The notes under the pieces were generated by a model. That model ran no database searches, was not told where the DNA came from, and was given only the letters and a program-made list of their open reading frames with translations. A program made the translations under genes and the position numbers. Below are positions 55,801 through 63,561 of a stretch of 64,000 nt of DNA, piece after piece. Positions within the stretch are counted from its first letter, which is position 1, and every line of letters starts with the position of its first letter. Source of the stretch: Lewinella sp039816955 (GTDB lineage: Bacteria; Bacteroidota; Bacteroidia; Chitinophagales; Saprospiraceae); assembly GCA_039816955.1 (NCBI GenBank), contig JBCBWU010000004.1, forward strand, positions 1-64,000, in the 5' to 3' direction.

Positions 55801-58800
55801 CTCCAATTGAATGCCGACTACATCTTCGGTGCTAACTTGGTGCTGGGCAACCAAATACGCTGCCACCCGATCCGATAGCTCATCTAGGACCTGGTAGCTG
55901 AGTTGTTGATCTTCGAATACTAGGGCGGTCCGTTCGGGGTAGTGTCGCACCTGTTCCCTAATTCGATGCACCACCGTAGGAGCGTTCAAGGTCTGAGCCA
56001 CTCCCCTACCAAGCATCTGAAGCCTTTGCAGATCAGTTATATCCAAGTATGGGACCTCCACCACTGGCAGATTAGGCTGTGCTGATACTTCGCTTAAGAA
56101 TACCTCTAAGTGCTGGACAAACTGCTTTACCTGATCAGCATGATAGATGTCGGTATTGTATTCTAAGCGCAGTTGTAAGCCTTTGGGGTCTGGCGTAAAT
56201 GAGAAGGTAAAATCAAAGGGACTCAGTCCGCGATCTAAGTCGCGCACTGGTTCGATGTTTAACCGCTGTAAGCCTTCTTCCTGATTAAGGCCTAAATCCT
56301 GTTGGTTTTGCAAGACTACCAAGACATCAAACAGGGGAGATCTAGAAGTATCCCGTGGTGGATTAAGCTCATTCACCAGTTGATCAAAAGGATAATCTTG
56401 GTGGTCGTACCCTGCCAGTAATACCGACTTTTGCACCTCTACTAAGGAACGGAAGCTTGCCGCGGGCTCAATGGGCGTTCGTACGGCTATTGTGTTTAGA
56501 TACAGACCAATCTGATGCTCCAAATCCGGATGCTGACGACCAGCAACCGGAGTACCCAGAATAATATCCCGATTGCCAGTGTAGCGGAACAAGAGTCCGT
56601 TTATCGCCGCCAGTAACACCATAAACAAGGTAGCATTCTGCTCAGTGGCCATTTGCTCCAGCTCCTCAGTTAAAGTACCAGAGAAAGCATGCGTAATACT
56701 TGCTCCCCGATAGGTCTTAAAGGCTGGACGACTGGCGTAAGTTGGAAAGTCTAAAACTGGTAATTCTCCCCCAAGTTGGGTTAACCAATAGGCCTGCTGA
56801 GTCTTCAACTGCTGCTCTCTTCCCGTTTGCCAGAATACGAAGTCCTTGTACTGGATGGTCAATTCCGGCAGTACCCGAGTTTGGCCCGCTACCAGGCTGT
56901 TGTAGCTCATCATCAGGTCTCGCCCCAGAATCTCAATTGACCAACCGTCGGCAATCAGGTGATGTACTACGATCACCAGCACATAGGACTGCTCCCCCAC
57001 TTCTATCAGCTTGGCACGCAGCAAGGGGGCCTCATCCAACGAAAACGAAAGTTCCGCTAGGAACGCCTGATAGTCCAAATCTTCAGCTGCTATGTAGCCC
57101 GCTTCTTCTACCCGAAAACGGACCTGCTCGGCTGGAATAATAAATTGGGAGACCTCACCGGAATCATCCTGAACAAAGCCCGTACGCAAACTCTCGTGAC
57201 GCTGGATAACTACTTTGAAAGCAGCCGAGAGCTGTTCCTTATCCAATTGTCCCCTGAGCTTAAATACCCCTGGAATGCTGTAGGCGCGCTGCCCATCGGT
57301 ATCCTGGCTCAATATCCAGAGGCGCTTCTGCGAGGATGATAGGGGATAGGATGGCATCTGTGGACTGCGAGGTATGGGGCTATAATCCTGATAGCTCAGC
57401 TGCTCAGCTAGTCCCGCTATCGTGGGGTTCTCAAATACTGCTCGCAAGGATATAGCGCCTGAAAAACGCTGGCGAACTTTATTCAGCAAGCGCGTAGCCA
57501 ACAGACTATGGCCTCCTAGATCAAAAAAGTTATCCCGGATGCCAACTTTTTCTACTTGCAAAAGCTCCTGCCATATAGCTACCAGCTGCATTTCTTCGTC
57601 GGTGCGGGGAGCTTCGTAAGTGTTTTGTATCCCTGCTTGTTGATCGGGAGCAGGAAGTTCAGCGCGGTCGATCTTGCCATTGACCGTAAGCGGAAAAGCA
57701 TCCAGCTCGACATAATAATTGGGTATCATGTGCGCTGGTAAATCAGCTTTAAGTATTGCTTGCAGTGCTTTTTTATCAAGCGGTGAGGAAGTGACCAAGT
57801 AGGCCACGAGAGCCGGTACTGGGCCCGCAGACCAGATGGCTACCAGGGCCTGATCCACGCTGGGACAAGCCAATAATGACTGCTCCACCTCCGCAGCCTC
57901 GATGCGGTAACCCCGTAGTTTCAACTGGGCATCCTTTCTGCCAACAAATGACAGATTACCATCTGGTAACCATCGTGCTAAGTCGCCAGTGCGGTAAAGC
58001 CGCTCCTCTACAGCAAAGGGGTGGTCCACAAATTTCTCCGCCGTATAGGCAGCATCATTTACATAGCCACGGGCTAGGCCTGCACCACTGATGCAGAGCT
58101 CTCCTACAACACCCAAGGGCTGCAAATTGACGCCCTCTGGCTCCAAAATGTAGACCTGATAGTTCGGAAGTGCTTGTCCTATTGGAAGATTAGCAGTCTT
58201 GATGTCATCCAACTGTTTAACCTGGTAGAAGGTACTACAGATGGTTGCCTCCGTTGGGCCGTAGCCATTCACGATTTCCACCCCTGCCGCTGCGTACCAG
58301 GCAATCGCCGCTGGTTTAATTCCTTCTACACCAATCAACATCTTCTTGAGGTATACCTTATCGTAGCTTCCTAGTACGGCCCCAATCTGCTCCAAATGCA
58401 TGGGATGCAGATAACAGTGACTGACCTGTTGCTGGTACAGGTAGGCAGCGTAGTCTTCCGGCGCGGCTACTACTTCCTGCTGAGGAACAAAGAGGGTACT
58501 ACCTGAACATAGGCTGGTGAATATTTCCATCACCGAAACATCAAATACGTAACGACAGGTTAAGCTACAGCGGTGGCGATCTACCAGACCATAGGCATCC
58601 AGGAAATTGCTTAAACTCCGGTGCTCGATCATCACTCCCTTGGGCCGCCCCGTCGAGCCTGAGGTGTAGATTATATAAGCCAGTTGGTCAGGGCGGATTT
58701 CTACCGGCTTAAAAGATCCTGACCATTCTGTGGTCCTGATATTCGCTAGTAAAGTGTCAGCAATCACCACGCGACACCGGCAATCAGCCAGCATATAGTC

Positions 58801-61800
58801 GATTCGGTTTTGCGGATAGTTGATGTCGATAGGTAGATAAGCAGCGCCGGTCTTTAGTACTCCTAAAATTGTAGCAATGAGCCATTCACTGCGCTCCAGT
58901 TGAATACCTATTATATCCTCAGCACCCACTTGGTGTTTGTTAATCAAATATGTTGCCACTCGATCCGATAGCTCATCCAACGTCTGGTAGCTAAATGTCT
59001 TATCATCATAGACGACCGCTGCTTGATTGGGATGGCTCTTCACCTGTTCCGCGAATCGCCTGATCACCGATCGAGTATCGATTAGGGGTGCTGCATCCGT
59101 TTTTTGTTGTAGAACGATCTGCTCCTGTTCTTCTGTGGTGAGACTACCTAGTTGTTCGTAAGTGAGTTCGGGTTCATTAATTATTAGTCGAAGGACCCGC
59201 ATGTAGAGTCTCAACATTTGCTGCATGACATCCACGGAAAAGATATCCGAATTATACTCCCATTCTACTATAATTCTTTCGTCATGTCCGGTTCTACCTT
59301 CTTGTGCGGCTTGCTCCATCGGCGTCACCACCACCACATTAATATCAAATTTAGCGGTGCGGTTATGGACGTTTAAAACCTGTAGTTCCAAGTCCGGAAG
59401 ATGAAGATTCCGGGAAGGGGTGTTCATGAAGCTGAACATGTACTGAAAGATGGGCATCAGCCCCAGATCGCGGTCGGGTTGCACCCATTCAACTACTTTG
59501 CCAAAGGGAGTATCTTCGTAAGCATAGGCCTCAAAGCAGGTATCCTTTATCTGTTCCAACAATTCCTTTAGTGTGGCTTGCCTTGATAGTTGCGTCCGCA
59601 GTGCCAAGGTATTAATGATCATCCCCAGCATAGTTTGCATGACCCCTAATCTACGGTTAGCCGCAGCTGTCCCGATGCACAGATCGGTTTCGTTACTAAA
59701 CTTGCTTAAGACGATTTTGAAGGCCGTCAACATCGTGATGAAGACGGTCACCTGGGCCTTTCTACTGAACTGGCGAATTTCTTCCGCGAAGGCCGGATCG
59801 ATCACTTCTACGAGCAAGCCGCCCGCACCCGTCAGGCGCTTAGGACGAGGAGCAATGGTAGGTAAAGGCAAAATTTGCGAAGCCCCCTTCAGTTTGGCTT
59901 GCCAGAATTTTTTGTGTTGTTCCAGGATTTCCCCCGAGAGGTAAGCTTTTTGCCAGTACGCGAAGTCCTTGAATTGGAATTTATTCGCTGGTAGTTGATA
60001 ATCAGATTTCCTTGACAGTTGGGTGTAGGTACGAATGAACTCTCGTAGCAGGACCCCCTGGGTCCAGCCATCGTGAATAAGATGATGCTGGCAAAAAACA
60101 AAGATGTGTTCCTGACTGGATTTCTTTAAAAGGGTGACTCTTAGTAGTGGCCCTGTTTCCAAATTGAAAAGTCGCTGCCCTTCCGCGGCGATGAAGTTGT
60201 CAATTGCGGCTTGCTGCTCTTCGGGTTCCAAGGACTCGTAATCGTGGAGTGGAATGTTGAAGTAGTCAGGTGGATTGATTCTTTGGTAGGGCAAGCCATC
60301 AATCTCGATAAAGCTGGTACGTAAGATTTCGTGCTTTCTCACTACTTCCGTAAAAGAGCGCTCCAACAATTCTCGGTCGAGCGTACCAGTCATTCTGATA
60401 CCGCGTGGCACATAGTAAGCCTTATTGCTGTCGTCCAACTGATTTAAGAACCACAGCCGCTCCTGCGGGAAAGAAAGCGGATAGTAGTCAAGCTCCGGAG
60501 CAACTGTGATTTTAGGGGCAAAGTGCTCCGTATTGGTCAGCAGCAAATCGGCCTGCTCGCGGATCGTTGGGTTTTCGTAGAATGCTTTGAGCGTGATATC
60601 CTGCCCCTGTTCATCCCTAAGAATACTGATATACTGATTGGCTAAGAGGGAGTGCCCGCCGAGTTCGAAGAAGCTCGTCTGAACATCCAGTTCCTGGGTT
60701 TGCAAAAGCTGACCCCAAATATTGGCAACGATTAGTTCTTCGGGCGTGGATGCCAAAGTTTTTTGCTGCTTCTTTTCCCCTTGAACGGGCAAGGGCAAAG
60801 CCTTGGCATCCATTTTTCCATTCGGTGTCGTGGGGAATGAAGCCAGACGCATGAAATAAGTGGGTATCATGAATGCCGGCAGATGCTTACGAAGTGCGCT
60901 TCCGTAGGAGAATGCAGCACTTTCTGGCTCATCCGAGATGAGATAAGCCACTAACACGGGAGCGTCGTTGACCAATCGTATTGTGACCAAACAATCCGTA
61001 ATACGAGCATTTAGCGCTTTGATTTGCGTCTCAATCTCACCGGCTTCAATTCGGTAGCCCCGATAGCTCAGCTGCTGATCTTTTCGTCCGGCAAACAGCA
61101 GTCGTCCCTGATGATCCCATTTTCCCAAATCGCCGGTTCTATAAATGCGTTCCCCATTAACGGTTACAAAAGCCGCCGCCGTCAAATCAGCTTGGTTCAG
61201 GTAGGATACGGCAAGCCCTTGGCCGCCAATGCCAATTTCGCCAAGTGCTCCTGGTGGCTGCAGATTATCCTCCGCCAGCACGTAGATATTTCGATTAGCA
61301 ATGGGTTTACCAATAGGGATGGAGCTTTCTAACTGTTGAATTGGATGGTAGGTGGCACAGACCGTTGATTCTGTAGGGCCGTAAGTATTGAAAACTGAAA
61401 ACTTCTCCAGCAGACGATCTATTTGGTTAGCCCGAATCACATCGCCACCAGAAATCACAACTCTAAGACTTAAAGCGTATTTATCCACATGCTGGTTCAG
61501 ATACTGTAGCGCAAAGGGGTTGGTACTGAGGATCGTCACCTTATTATTTTCACAAACTGTAAACAGCTGGTGAAAATCCTTTGGCGTTTCAACAATCACC
61601 AATCGGCCACCGACCGTCAGAATGGGAAAAAGCTCTTCCACAGAGGTATCGAAAGAGAGCGATGATTGCTGTGCAATACTATCTTCCCGCTTAAGCTCAA
61701 AATAAGCAGCGAAAGTTTGTGCATAATCGACTAAGGCCGAGTGCTGGATGAGTACACCTTTGGGTGTTCCGGTGGAGCCAGAAGTGTAAATAATATACGC

Positions 61801-63561
61801 TAAATCACCAGGTTCAATATTGACTAAAAGCTCTGTACCGGTGTCGATAACTACTGGATTAACAAATTCAATATTGAACTCCCTTTCACTATCGAATGAA
61901 GTCGAATTTGCATCGACTAGAATGAGCTTCAGTTCGCTGTCTTCCGCAATAAATTTTTTACGGGTAGCAGGATACGAATTGTCAATGGGTACATAAACCG
62001 CACCTACTTTAAAAAGGGCTAAAATTGAAGGGAGCATCTTCTCTGAGCGACTTAACATCAGTCCGATGCGATCTCCGTGTTTCACTCCTATATCCACCAG
62101 AGTCCGAACTAGATAGTTCGCCACCGTATCCACTTCAGCGTAGGAATAAGATTGGTCTTGAAAAGATAATGCTACCTGCTCTGGAAACTTCCGTAAGCTT
62201 TCCTCCCAGGCCTCAACGAAGGTAGTTGCCGAGTAGACGACTTCCGGCCCTTGTGAAAGACGCAATGCCGCCTCACGTTGCACCGGTGAACTAATAGTTA
62301 AACGTTCACACTTCGTACTCTCCTGCAAAAGAAAACGATCCAAGACATACTGATACGAAGTAGTTAATTGCGCTGCCTCAGCACTTGATAGGTAAGCGCT
62401 ATTGAAATCCAATCTGAATTCCAGGCTGCCGTTCCCATGGTCCATGATGTGAATCGACACAGGATCGTCCTCACTTTCATTGGACAAGGCTACAATTTGC
62501 GCTTCGTACTCACCAAAGGTTTGCGTATAGTTGAACTTTTCGTAGGAAATCCTGGTATCGTAAGGTCTGGAAGGAAGAACTGACACTTCCCTCAACAGAT
62601 CGGTAAGCCGAAAAGATCGATGGCGATAACTATCTGATAATGTTCTTTTTACAACTCTACACAGATCAAGTACAGTGAGGTCATCATTAATCTCTACTTG
62701 TAGCAAAAGCAGCTGAATGAAAGGCCCAAATGTTGACCTGGCATTCGCATTGCTTCGATTGGCCACTGGCGTACTGAGATGAATGACTTCCCGCCGATAA
62801 AATTTAGCTAAAACCAGGGCCCAACTAGCGATGAAGAAATGAAGCGCGCTAATCTTTTCTTTTGCACAAAAATCCAGCAACCTGCGGTAAGGTTCATTTA
62901 GCAGCCTAAACTGCCTGGAAAAGTTCTTATTCCCAACTTCAGAGCGAGAAAAAATTAAGGATACTGGCTGACTGAATTTTTGTACCCAATACGATTTATC
63001 AGCTAAATACTTGGCTGAGTTAAGAGAATGTTGCTCATCCGCAATGAACGCCTGGTAATTCCCGCTGAACAAAGAGGCAGGCTGAGCGTCGCTGACCGCT
63101 AACTTCGCCTGATACGCCTTTTGGGTTTCGTTAAATAGCAGGTTAAATGAAAATCCATCCCCGATTATATGATGGAACTTAGCGTACCAGATAAAGGATT
63201 GGGGATTGATCTCAAGTAGCCAGAACTCAAACAGAGCTTCCTCATTTTGTAAGTCAAAAGGGAGCAGAAAATTTGCTTTTATCCGCTCTTTGGCTTCCGC
63301 CTCACTCAGGCCTGAAATGCAACTGAATTTAAGTTGCTCCCGGGTAGCCGTTTTATAGACAGGAAGTCCCTCCGTTTCGAAAAAAGAGAAAGAAAAAATA
63401 TCATGCGCATCAACTACTGCACGTAATGCTGCTTGCAGCAACTCCTGCTCAACGAAGCCCTTGATGTGTGCATATCCACCAATATTATACTGTGGCGACT
63501 GCGGAGTCAAGTGTTGATCTAACCAGATACTTCTCTGGATGCTTGCCAATTGTTTTTTCAT
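49819..63561 (-). CDS. NRPS 1: (C-A-PCP)x4-C initiating synthetase
   Basis: First synthetase of the line, 4580 aa: four C-A-PCP modules and a lone C-terminal C domain. Condensation motifs: ~130 (HHIIGDGFSF), ~1158 (HHLIHDGWT), ~2200 (HHLIADGWS), ~3232 (HHLVADGWS) and ~4262 (HHIAGDGAS). Carrier serines: ~970, ~2018, ~3050 and ~4079. The opening C domain has no module before it and its DGFSF motif and N-terminal IQRSIWL block resemble EntF/DhbF. It therefore probably joins an acyl or aryl starter brought by a separate carrier. The A1 code DTESIGTVCK is close to Lys codes. A2, A3 and A4 read DVMYLGGICK, DAVYLGGICK and DVMYLGGICK, a pocket I cannot name. Modules 2-4 are tandem duplicates. No E domain, and no C-terminal docking tail like those of PKS 3 and NRPS-PKS 4. 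The ATG start is preceded by a 222-bp intergenic region. Confidence 0.96.
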   Translation of the reverse strand: MKKQLASIQRSIWLDQHLTPQSPQYNIGGYAHIKGFVEQELLQAALRAVVDAHDIFSFSFFETEGLPVYKTATREQLKFSCISGLSEAEAKERIKANFLLPFDLQNEEALFEFWLLEINPQSFIWYAKFHHIIGDGFSFNLLFNETQKAYQAKLAVSDAQPASLFSGNYQAFIADEQHSLNSAKYLADKSYWVQKFSQPVSLIFSRSEVGNKNFSRQFRLLNEPYRRLLDFCAKEKISALHFFIASWALVLAKFYRREVIHLSTPVANRSNANARSTFGPFIQLLLLQVEINDDLTVLDLCRVVKRTLSDSYRHRSFRLTDLLREVSVLPSRPYDTRISYEKFNYTQTFGEYEAQIVALSNESEDDPVSIHIMDHGNGSLEFRLDFNSAYLSSAEAAQLTTSYQYVLDRFLLQESTKCERLTISSPVQREAALRLSQGPEVVYSATTFVEAWEESLRKFPEQVALSFQDQSYSYAEVDTVANYLVRTLVDIGVKHGDRIGLMLSRSEKMLPSILALFKVGAVYVPIDNSYPATRKKFIAEDSELKLILVDANSTSFDSEREFNIEFVNPVVIDTGTELLVNIEPGDLAYIIYTSGSTGTPKGVLIQHSALVDYAQTFAAYFELKREDSIAQQSSLSFDTSVEELFPILTVGGRLVIVETPKDFHQLFTVCENNKVTILSTNPFALQYLNQHVDKYALSLRVVISGGDVIRANQIDRLLEKFSVFNTYGPTESTVCATYHPIQQLESSIPIGKPIANRNIYVLAEDNLQPPGALGEIGIGGQGLAVSYLNQADLTAAAFVTVNGERIYRTGDLGKWDHQGRLLFAGRKDQQLSYRGYRIEAGEIETQIKALNARITDCLVTIRLVNDAPVLVAYLISDEPESAAFSYGSALRKHLPAFMIPTYFMRLASFPTTPNGKMDAKALPLPVQGEKKQQKTLASTPEELIVANIWGQLLQTQELDVQTSFFELGGHSLLANQYISILRDEQGQDITLKAFYENPTIREQADLLLTNTEHFAPKITVAPELDYYPLSFPQERLWFLNQLDDSNKAYYVPRGIRMTGTLDRELLERSFTEVVRKHEILRTSFIEIDGLPYQRINPPDYFNIPLHDYESLEPEEQQAAIDNFIAAEGQRLFNLETGPLLRVTLLKKSSQEHIFVFCQHHLIHDGWTQGVLLREFIRTYTQLSRKSDYQLPANKFQFKDFAYWQKAYLSGEILEQHKKFWQAKLKGASQILPLPTIAPRPKRLTGAGGLLVEVIDPAFAEEIRQFSRKAQVTVFITMLTAFKIVLSKFSNETDLCIGTAAANRRLGVMQTMLGMIINTLALRTQLSRQATLKELLEQIKDTCFEAYAYEDTPFGKVVEWVQPDRDLGLMPIFQYMFSFMNTPSRNLHLPDLELQVLNVHNRTAKFDINVVVVTPMEQAAQEGRTGHDERIIVEWEYNSDIFSVDVMQQMLRLYMRVLRLIINEPELTYEQLGSLTTEEQEQIVLQQKTDAAPLIDTRSVIRRFAEQVKSHPNQAAVVYDDKTFSYQTLDELSDRVATYLINKHQVGAEDIIGIQLERSEWLIATILGVLKTGAAYLPIDINYPQNRIDYMLADCRCRVVIADTLLANIRTTEWSGSFKPVEIRPDQLAYIIYTSGSTGRPKGVMIEHRSLSNFLDAYGLVDRHRCSLTCRYVFDVSVMEIFTSLCSGSTLFVPQQEVVAAPEDYAAYLYQQQVSHCYLHPMHLEQIGAVLGSYDKVYLKKMLIGVEGIKPAAIAWYAAAGVEIVNGYGPTEATICSTFYQVKQLDDIKTANLPIGQALPNYQVYILEPEGVNLQPLGVVGELCISGAGLARGYVNDAAYTAEKFVDHPFAVEERLYRTGDLARWLPDGNLSFVGRKDAQLKLRGYRIEAAEVEQSLLACPSVDQALVAIWSAGPVPALVAYLVTSSPLDKKALQAILKADLPAHMIPNYYVELDAFPLTVNGKIDRAELPAPDQQAGIQNTYEAPRTDEEMQLVAIWQELLQVEKVGIRDNFFDLGGHSLLATRLLNKVRQRFSGAISLRAVFENPTIAGLAEQLSYQDYSPIPRSPQMPSYPLSSSQKRLWILSQDTDGQRAYSIPGVFKLRGQLDKEQLSAAFKVVIQRHESLRTGFVQDDSGEVSQFIIPAEQVRFRVEEAGYIAAEDLDYQAFLAELSFSLDEAPLLRAKLIEVGEQSYVLVIVVHHLIADGWSIEILGRDLMMSYNSLVAGQTRVLPELTIQYKDFVFWQTGREQQLKTQQAYWLTQLGGELPVLDFPTYASRPAFKTYRGASITHAFSGTLTEELEQMATEQNATLFMVLLAAINGLLFRYTGNRDIILGTPVAGRQHPDLEHQIGLYLNTIAVRTPIEPAASFRSLVEVQKSVLLAGYDHQDYPFDQLVNELNPPRDTSRSPLFDVLVVLQNQQDLGLNQEEGLQRLNIEPVRDLDRGLSPFDFTFSFTPDPKGLQLRLEYNTDIYHADQVKQFVQHLEVFLSEVSAQPNLPVVEVPYLDITDLQRLQMLGRGVAQTLNAPTVVHRIREQVRHYPERTALVFEDQQLSYQVLDELSDRVAAYLVAQHQVSTEDVVGIQLERSEWLIVTMLGIMKAGAAYLPIDPNYPQRRIDYMLADCGCLVVIDDALVSEIRSTRWSGSFDPVEIRSDQLAYVIYTSGSTGRPKGVMIEHHSLSNNIEAYGLVGPHRCSLSCRYVFDASVVEIFSTLCSGSTLFVPQQELVMAPEDYATYLHRHQISHCYLHPMHLEQIGTVLGSYDEVYLKKMLIGVEGIKPAAIAWYVKAGVEIVNGYGPTEATICSTFYQVKQLEDIKTANLPIGQALPNYQVYILEPEGVNLQPLGAVGELCVSGAGLARGYVNDAHYTAQKFIDHPFEAGARLYRTGDLARWLLDGNLSFVGRKDTQLKLRGHRIEAAEIEQSLLGYPGVDQALVTIRSVGSIPVLVAYLVTAQALDKKALQAALRADLPAHMIPNYFVELDAFPLTINGKIDRANLPAPDQQSGIQNTYEAPRNDAERRLVAIWQELLQVEKIGIRDSFFDLGGHSLLATRLLNQVRQQFSGALSLRELFEHPTIAGLSEQLNYQDYNPIPRSPEMPSYPLSSSQKRLWILSQDADGHRAYSIPGLFKLSGQLDKEQLTAAFKVVIQRHESLRTGFVQDDSGSVSQFVIPVDKVRFRVEEAGFIAPQNLDYQALLAGLSLSLDEAPLLRALLVEVGEQSHILVVSVHHLVADGWSIELLGRDLMMSYNSLLAGQTPDLSELTIQYKDFVFWQSGRKQQLETQQTYWLSQLAGELPVLDFPTYASRPAIKTYRGASITHSFSSTLIQELEQMAIEQNATLFMVLLAAINGLLFRYTGNRDIILGTPVAGRQHPDLEHQIGLYLNTIAVRTPIAPTASFRSLVEVQKSVLLAGYDHQDYPFDQLVNELNPPRDTSRSPLFDALVVLQNQRDLGLNQEEGLQQLSIEAVREYDRGLSQFDFTFSFTPDPNGLQLRLEYNTDIYHAGQVTQFLQHLEAFLSEVSARPDQSIAAVPYLDTADQQRLQALGKGDAPAMETSTVVDRIKEQVRQFPERMAVVFEDQELSYQALDGLSDQVAAYLITNHQVGPEEVVGIQLEHSEWLIVAMLGILKAGAAYLPIDPNYPQKRIDYMLTDCGCRVVIDNKVLDEIKTTEWSGSFEQLEIRPDQLAYVIYTSGSTGRPKGVMIEHQSLSNFLEAYGLVGPHRCSLTCRFVFDVSVMEIFTALSSGSTLFVPEQEVVMVPEDYAAYLHQHQISHCYLHPMHLEQIGTVLGSYDELYLKKMLIGVEGIKPAAITWYVAAGVEIVNGYGPTEATICSTFYQVKKLEDIKTANLPIGQALSNYQVYILEPGGVHLQPLGAVGELCVSGAGLARGYVNDVAYTAQKFIDHPFEAGARLYRTGDLARWLPDGNLSFVGRKDTQLKLRGHRIEAAEVEQSLLDYPGVDQALVSIRPVSSAPALVAYLTSTVEVEIVELRSYLQTRLPAYMTPSFFVLLEEFPLLLNGKIDRNVLARTELSELVNESYAPPESEAERSLQAIWEAVLGRENISINSNFFEIGGNSIQLIQVRTKIGDTFQRLPKVGQLYAHPTIRSQAHLLKELTPREPVLRNLDLSTVGQLSQAQKRMWLMHQLHGSEQYHIPLALDITGPLEVDDLKKSFAIMVGRHDLLRAVYARAGKQVETVMLPAGSWTMAYHDWTGDQAGDLEDTTTTFFSRPFNLERDFPLRVQLIKVQNGKYQLQIVLHHIAGDGASIQILVRELMTIYEQLRLRQAIPNPTRATYRDFIAHERAKETRQDSANLLAYWKQQLAEVSPLELSSEFQYQRGNDDEASCHSFSVPGAMLDQLSRMNGQQGLTMFMSLLAAFKILLSKLSKQRDICIGTPISMREKIEYASTIGCFLNVLPIRTTCNQSSSLQAYLQEVKRGVLDALEHKDLPFEKMVETLNPDRRMTSSPVFQVMFNMMTSESSAKSSEGLKVEQLSPNWYRSKYQMTMYVQQGDSLNFNIVYKSSLFNADYMQHLEEQLLLIIDKMVTRPDTIIQELDIAAKPTTNTQIEQWDFLQD
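49850..51170 (-). other. Lone terminal condensation domain (split module, C half)
   Basis: Complete C domain (SQAQKRMWLMHQ start near 51,155; HHIAGDGAS near 50,775) followed only by a short tail ending EQWDFLQD. It is expected to work with the A-PCP protein encoded next. Confidence 0.88.
51210..54270 (-). other. Module 4 of NRPS 1: C-A-PCP
   Basis: C motif HHLVADGWS near 53,866, A3 motif near 52,465, A10 (NGKIDR) near 51,487, PCP Ser near 51,323 (EIGGNSIQL). Code DVMYLGGICK. The A core belongs to the duplicated family, but the A-domain tail and PCP are of different descent, so this module is chimeric. Confidence 0.85.
51640..59080 (-). repeat. Tandem duplication of A-PCP-C units, period 3,093 bp
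   Basis: Two full units and one partial: A2-PCP2-C3 (~59,080-55,988), A3-PCP3-C4 (~55,987-52,895) and A4 up to its C-terminal subdomain (~52,894-51,640). The A3-motif base runs begin at 58637, 55544 and 52451, and the HH-motif anchors at 56956 and 53863, all exactly 3,093 bp (1,031 codons) apart. Similarity drops within A4 after ALVAYL and is low for the C domain preceding A2, which marks the breakpoints. Confidence 0.88.
54290..57370 (-). other. Module 3 of NRPS 1: C-A-PCP
   Basis: C motif HHLIADGWS near 56,962, A3 motif near 55,560, A10 near 54,585, PCP Ser near 54,412 (DLGGHSLLA). Code DAVYLGGICK, differing from its sister modules at positions 236 and 239 only. Confidence 0.85.
57390..60510 (-). 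other. Module 2 of NRPS 1: C-A-PCP
   Basis: C motif HHLIHDGWT near 60,086, A3 motif near 58,655, A10 near 57,675, PCP Ser near 57,508. Code DVMYLGGICK. The C domain is not part of the duplicated set. Confidence 0.85.
60570..63561 (-). other. Module 1 of NRPS 1: starter-type C-A-PCP
   Basis: The opening C domain has HHIIGDGFSF near 63,172. A-domain A3 motif YTSGSTGTPKG near 61,770, NGKMDA near 60,820, PCP Ser near 60,652 (ELGGHSLLAN). Code DTESIGTVCK, compared with DAESIGSVCK for BacB lysine. There is no FAAL, acyl-CoA ligase or loading carrier in the window, so the starter must come from elsewhere or the residue begins unacylated. Confidence 0.85.

Noticed and set aside
14500..63500. Many open frames on the plus strand and in other frames within the megasynthase genes.
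   Set aside because: They are short and internal to well-supported coding sequence, and none shows a recognisable domain.
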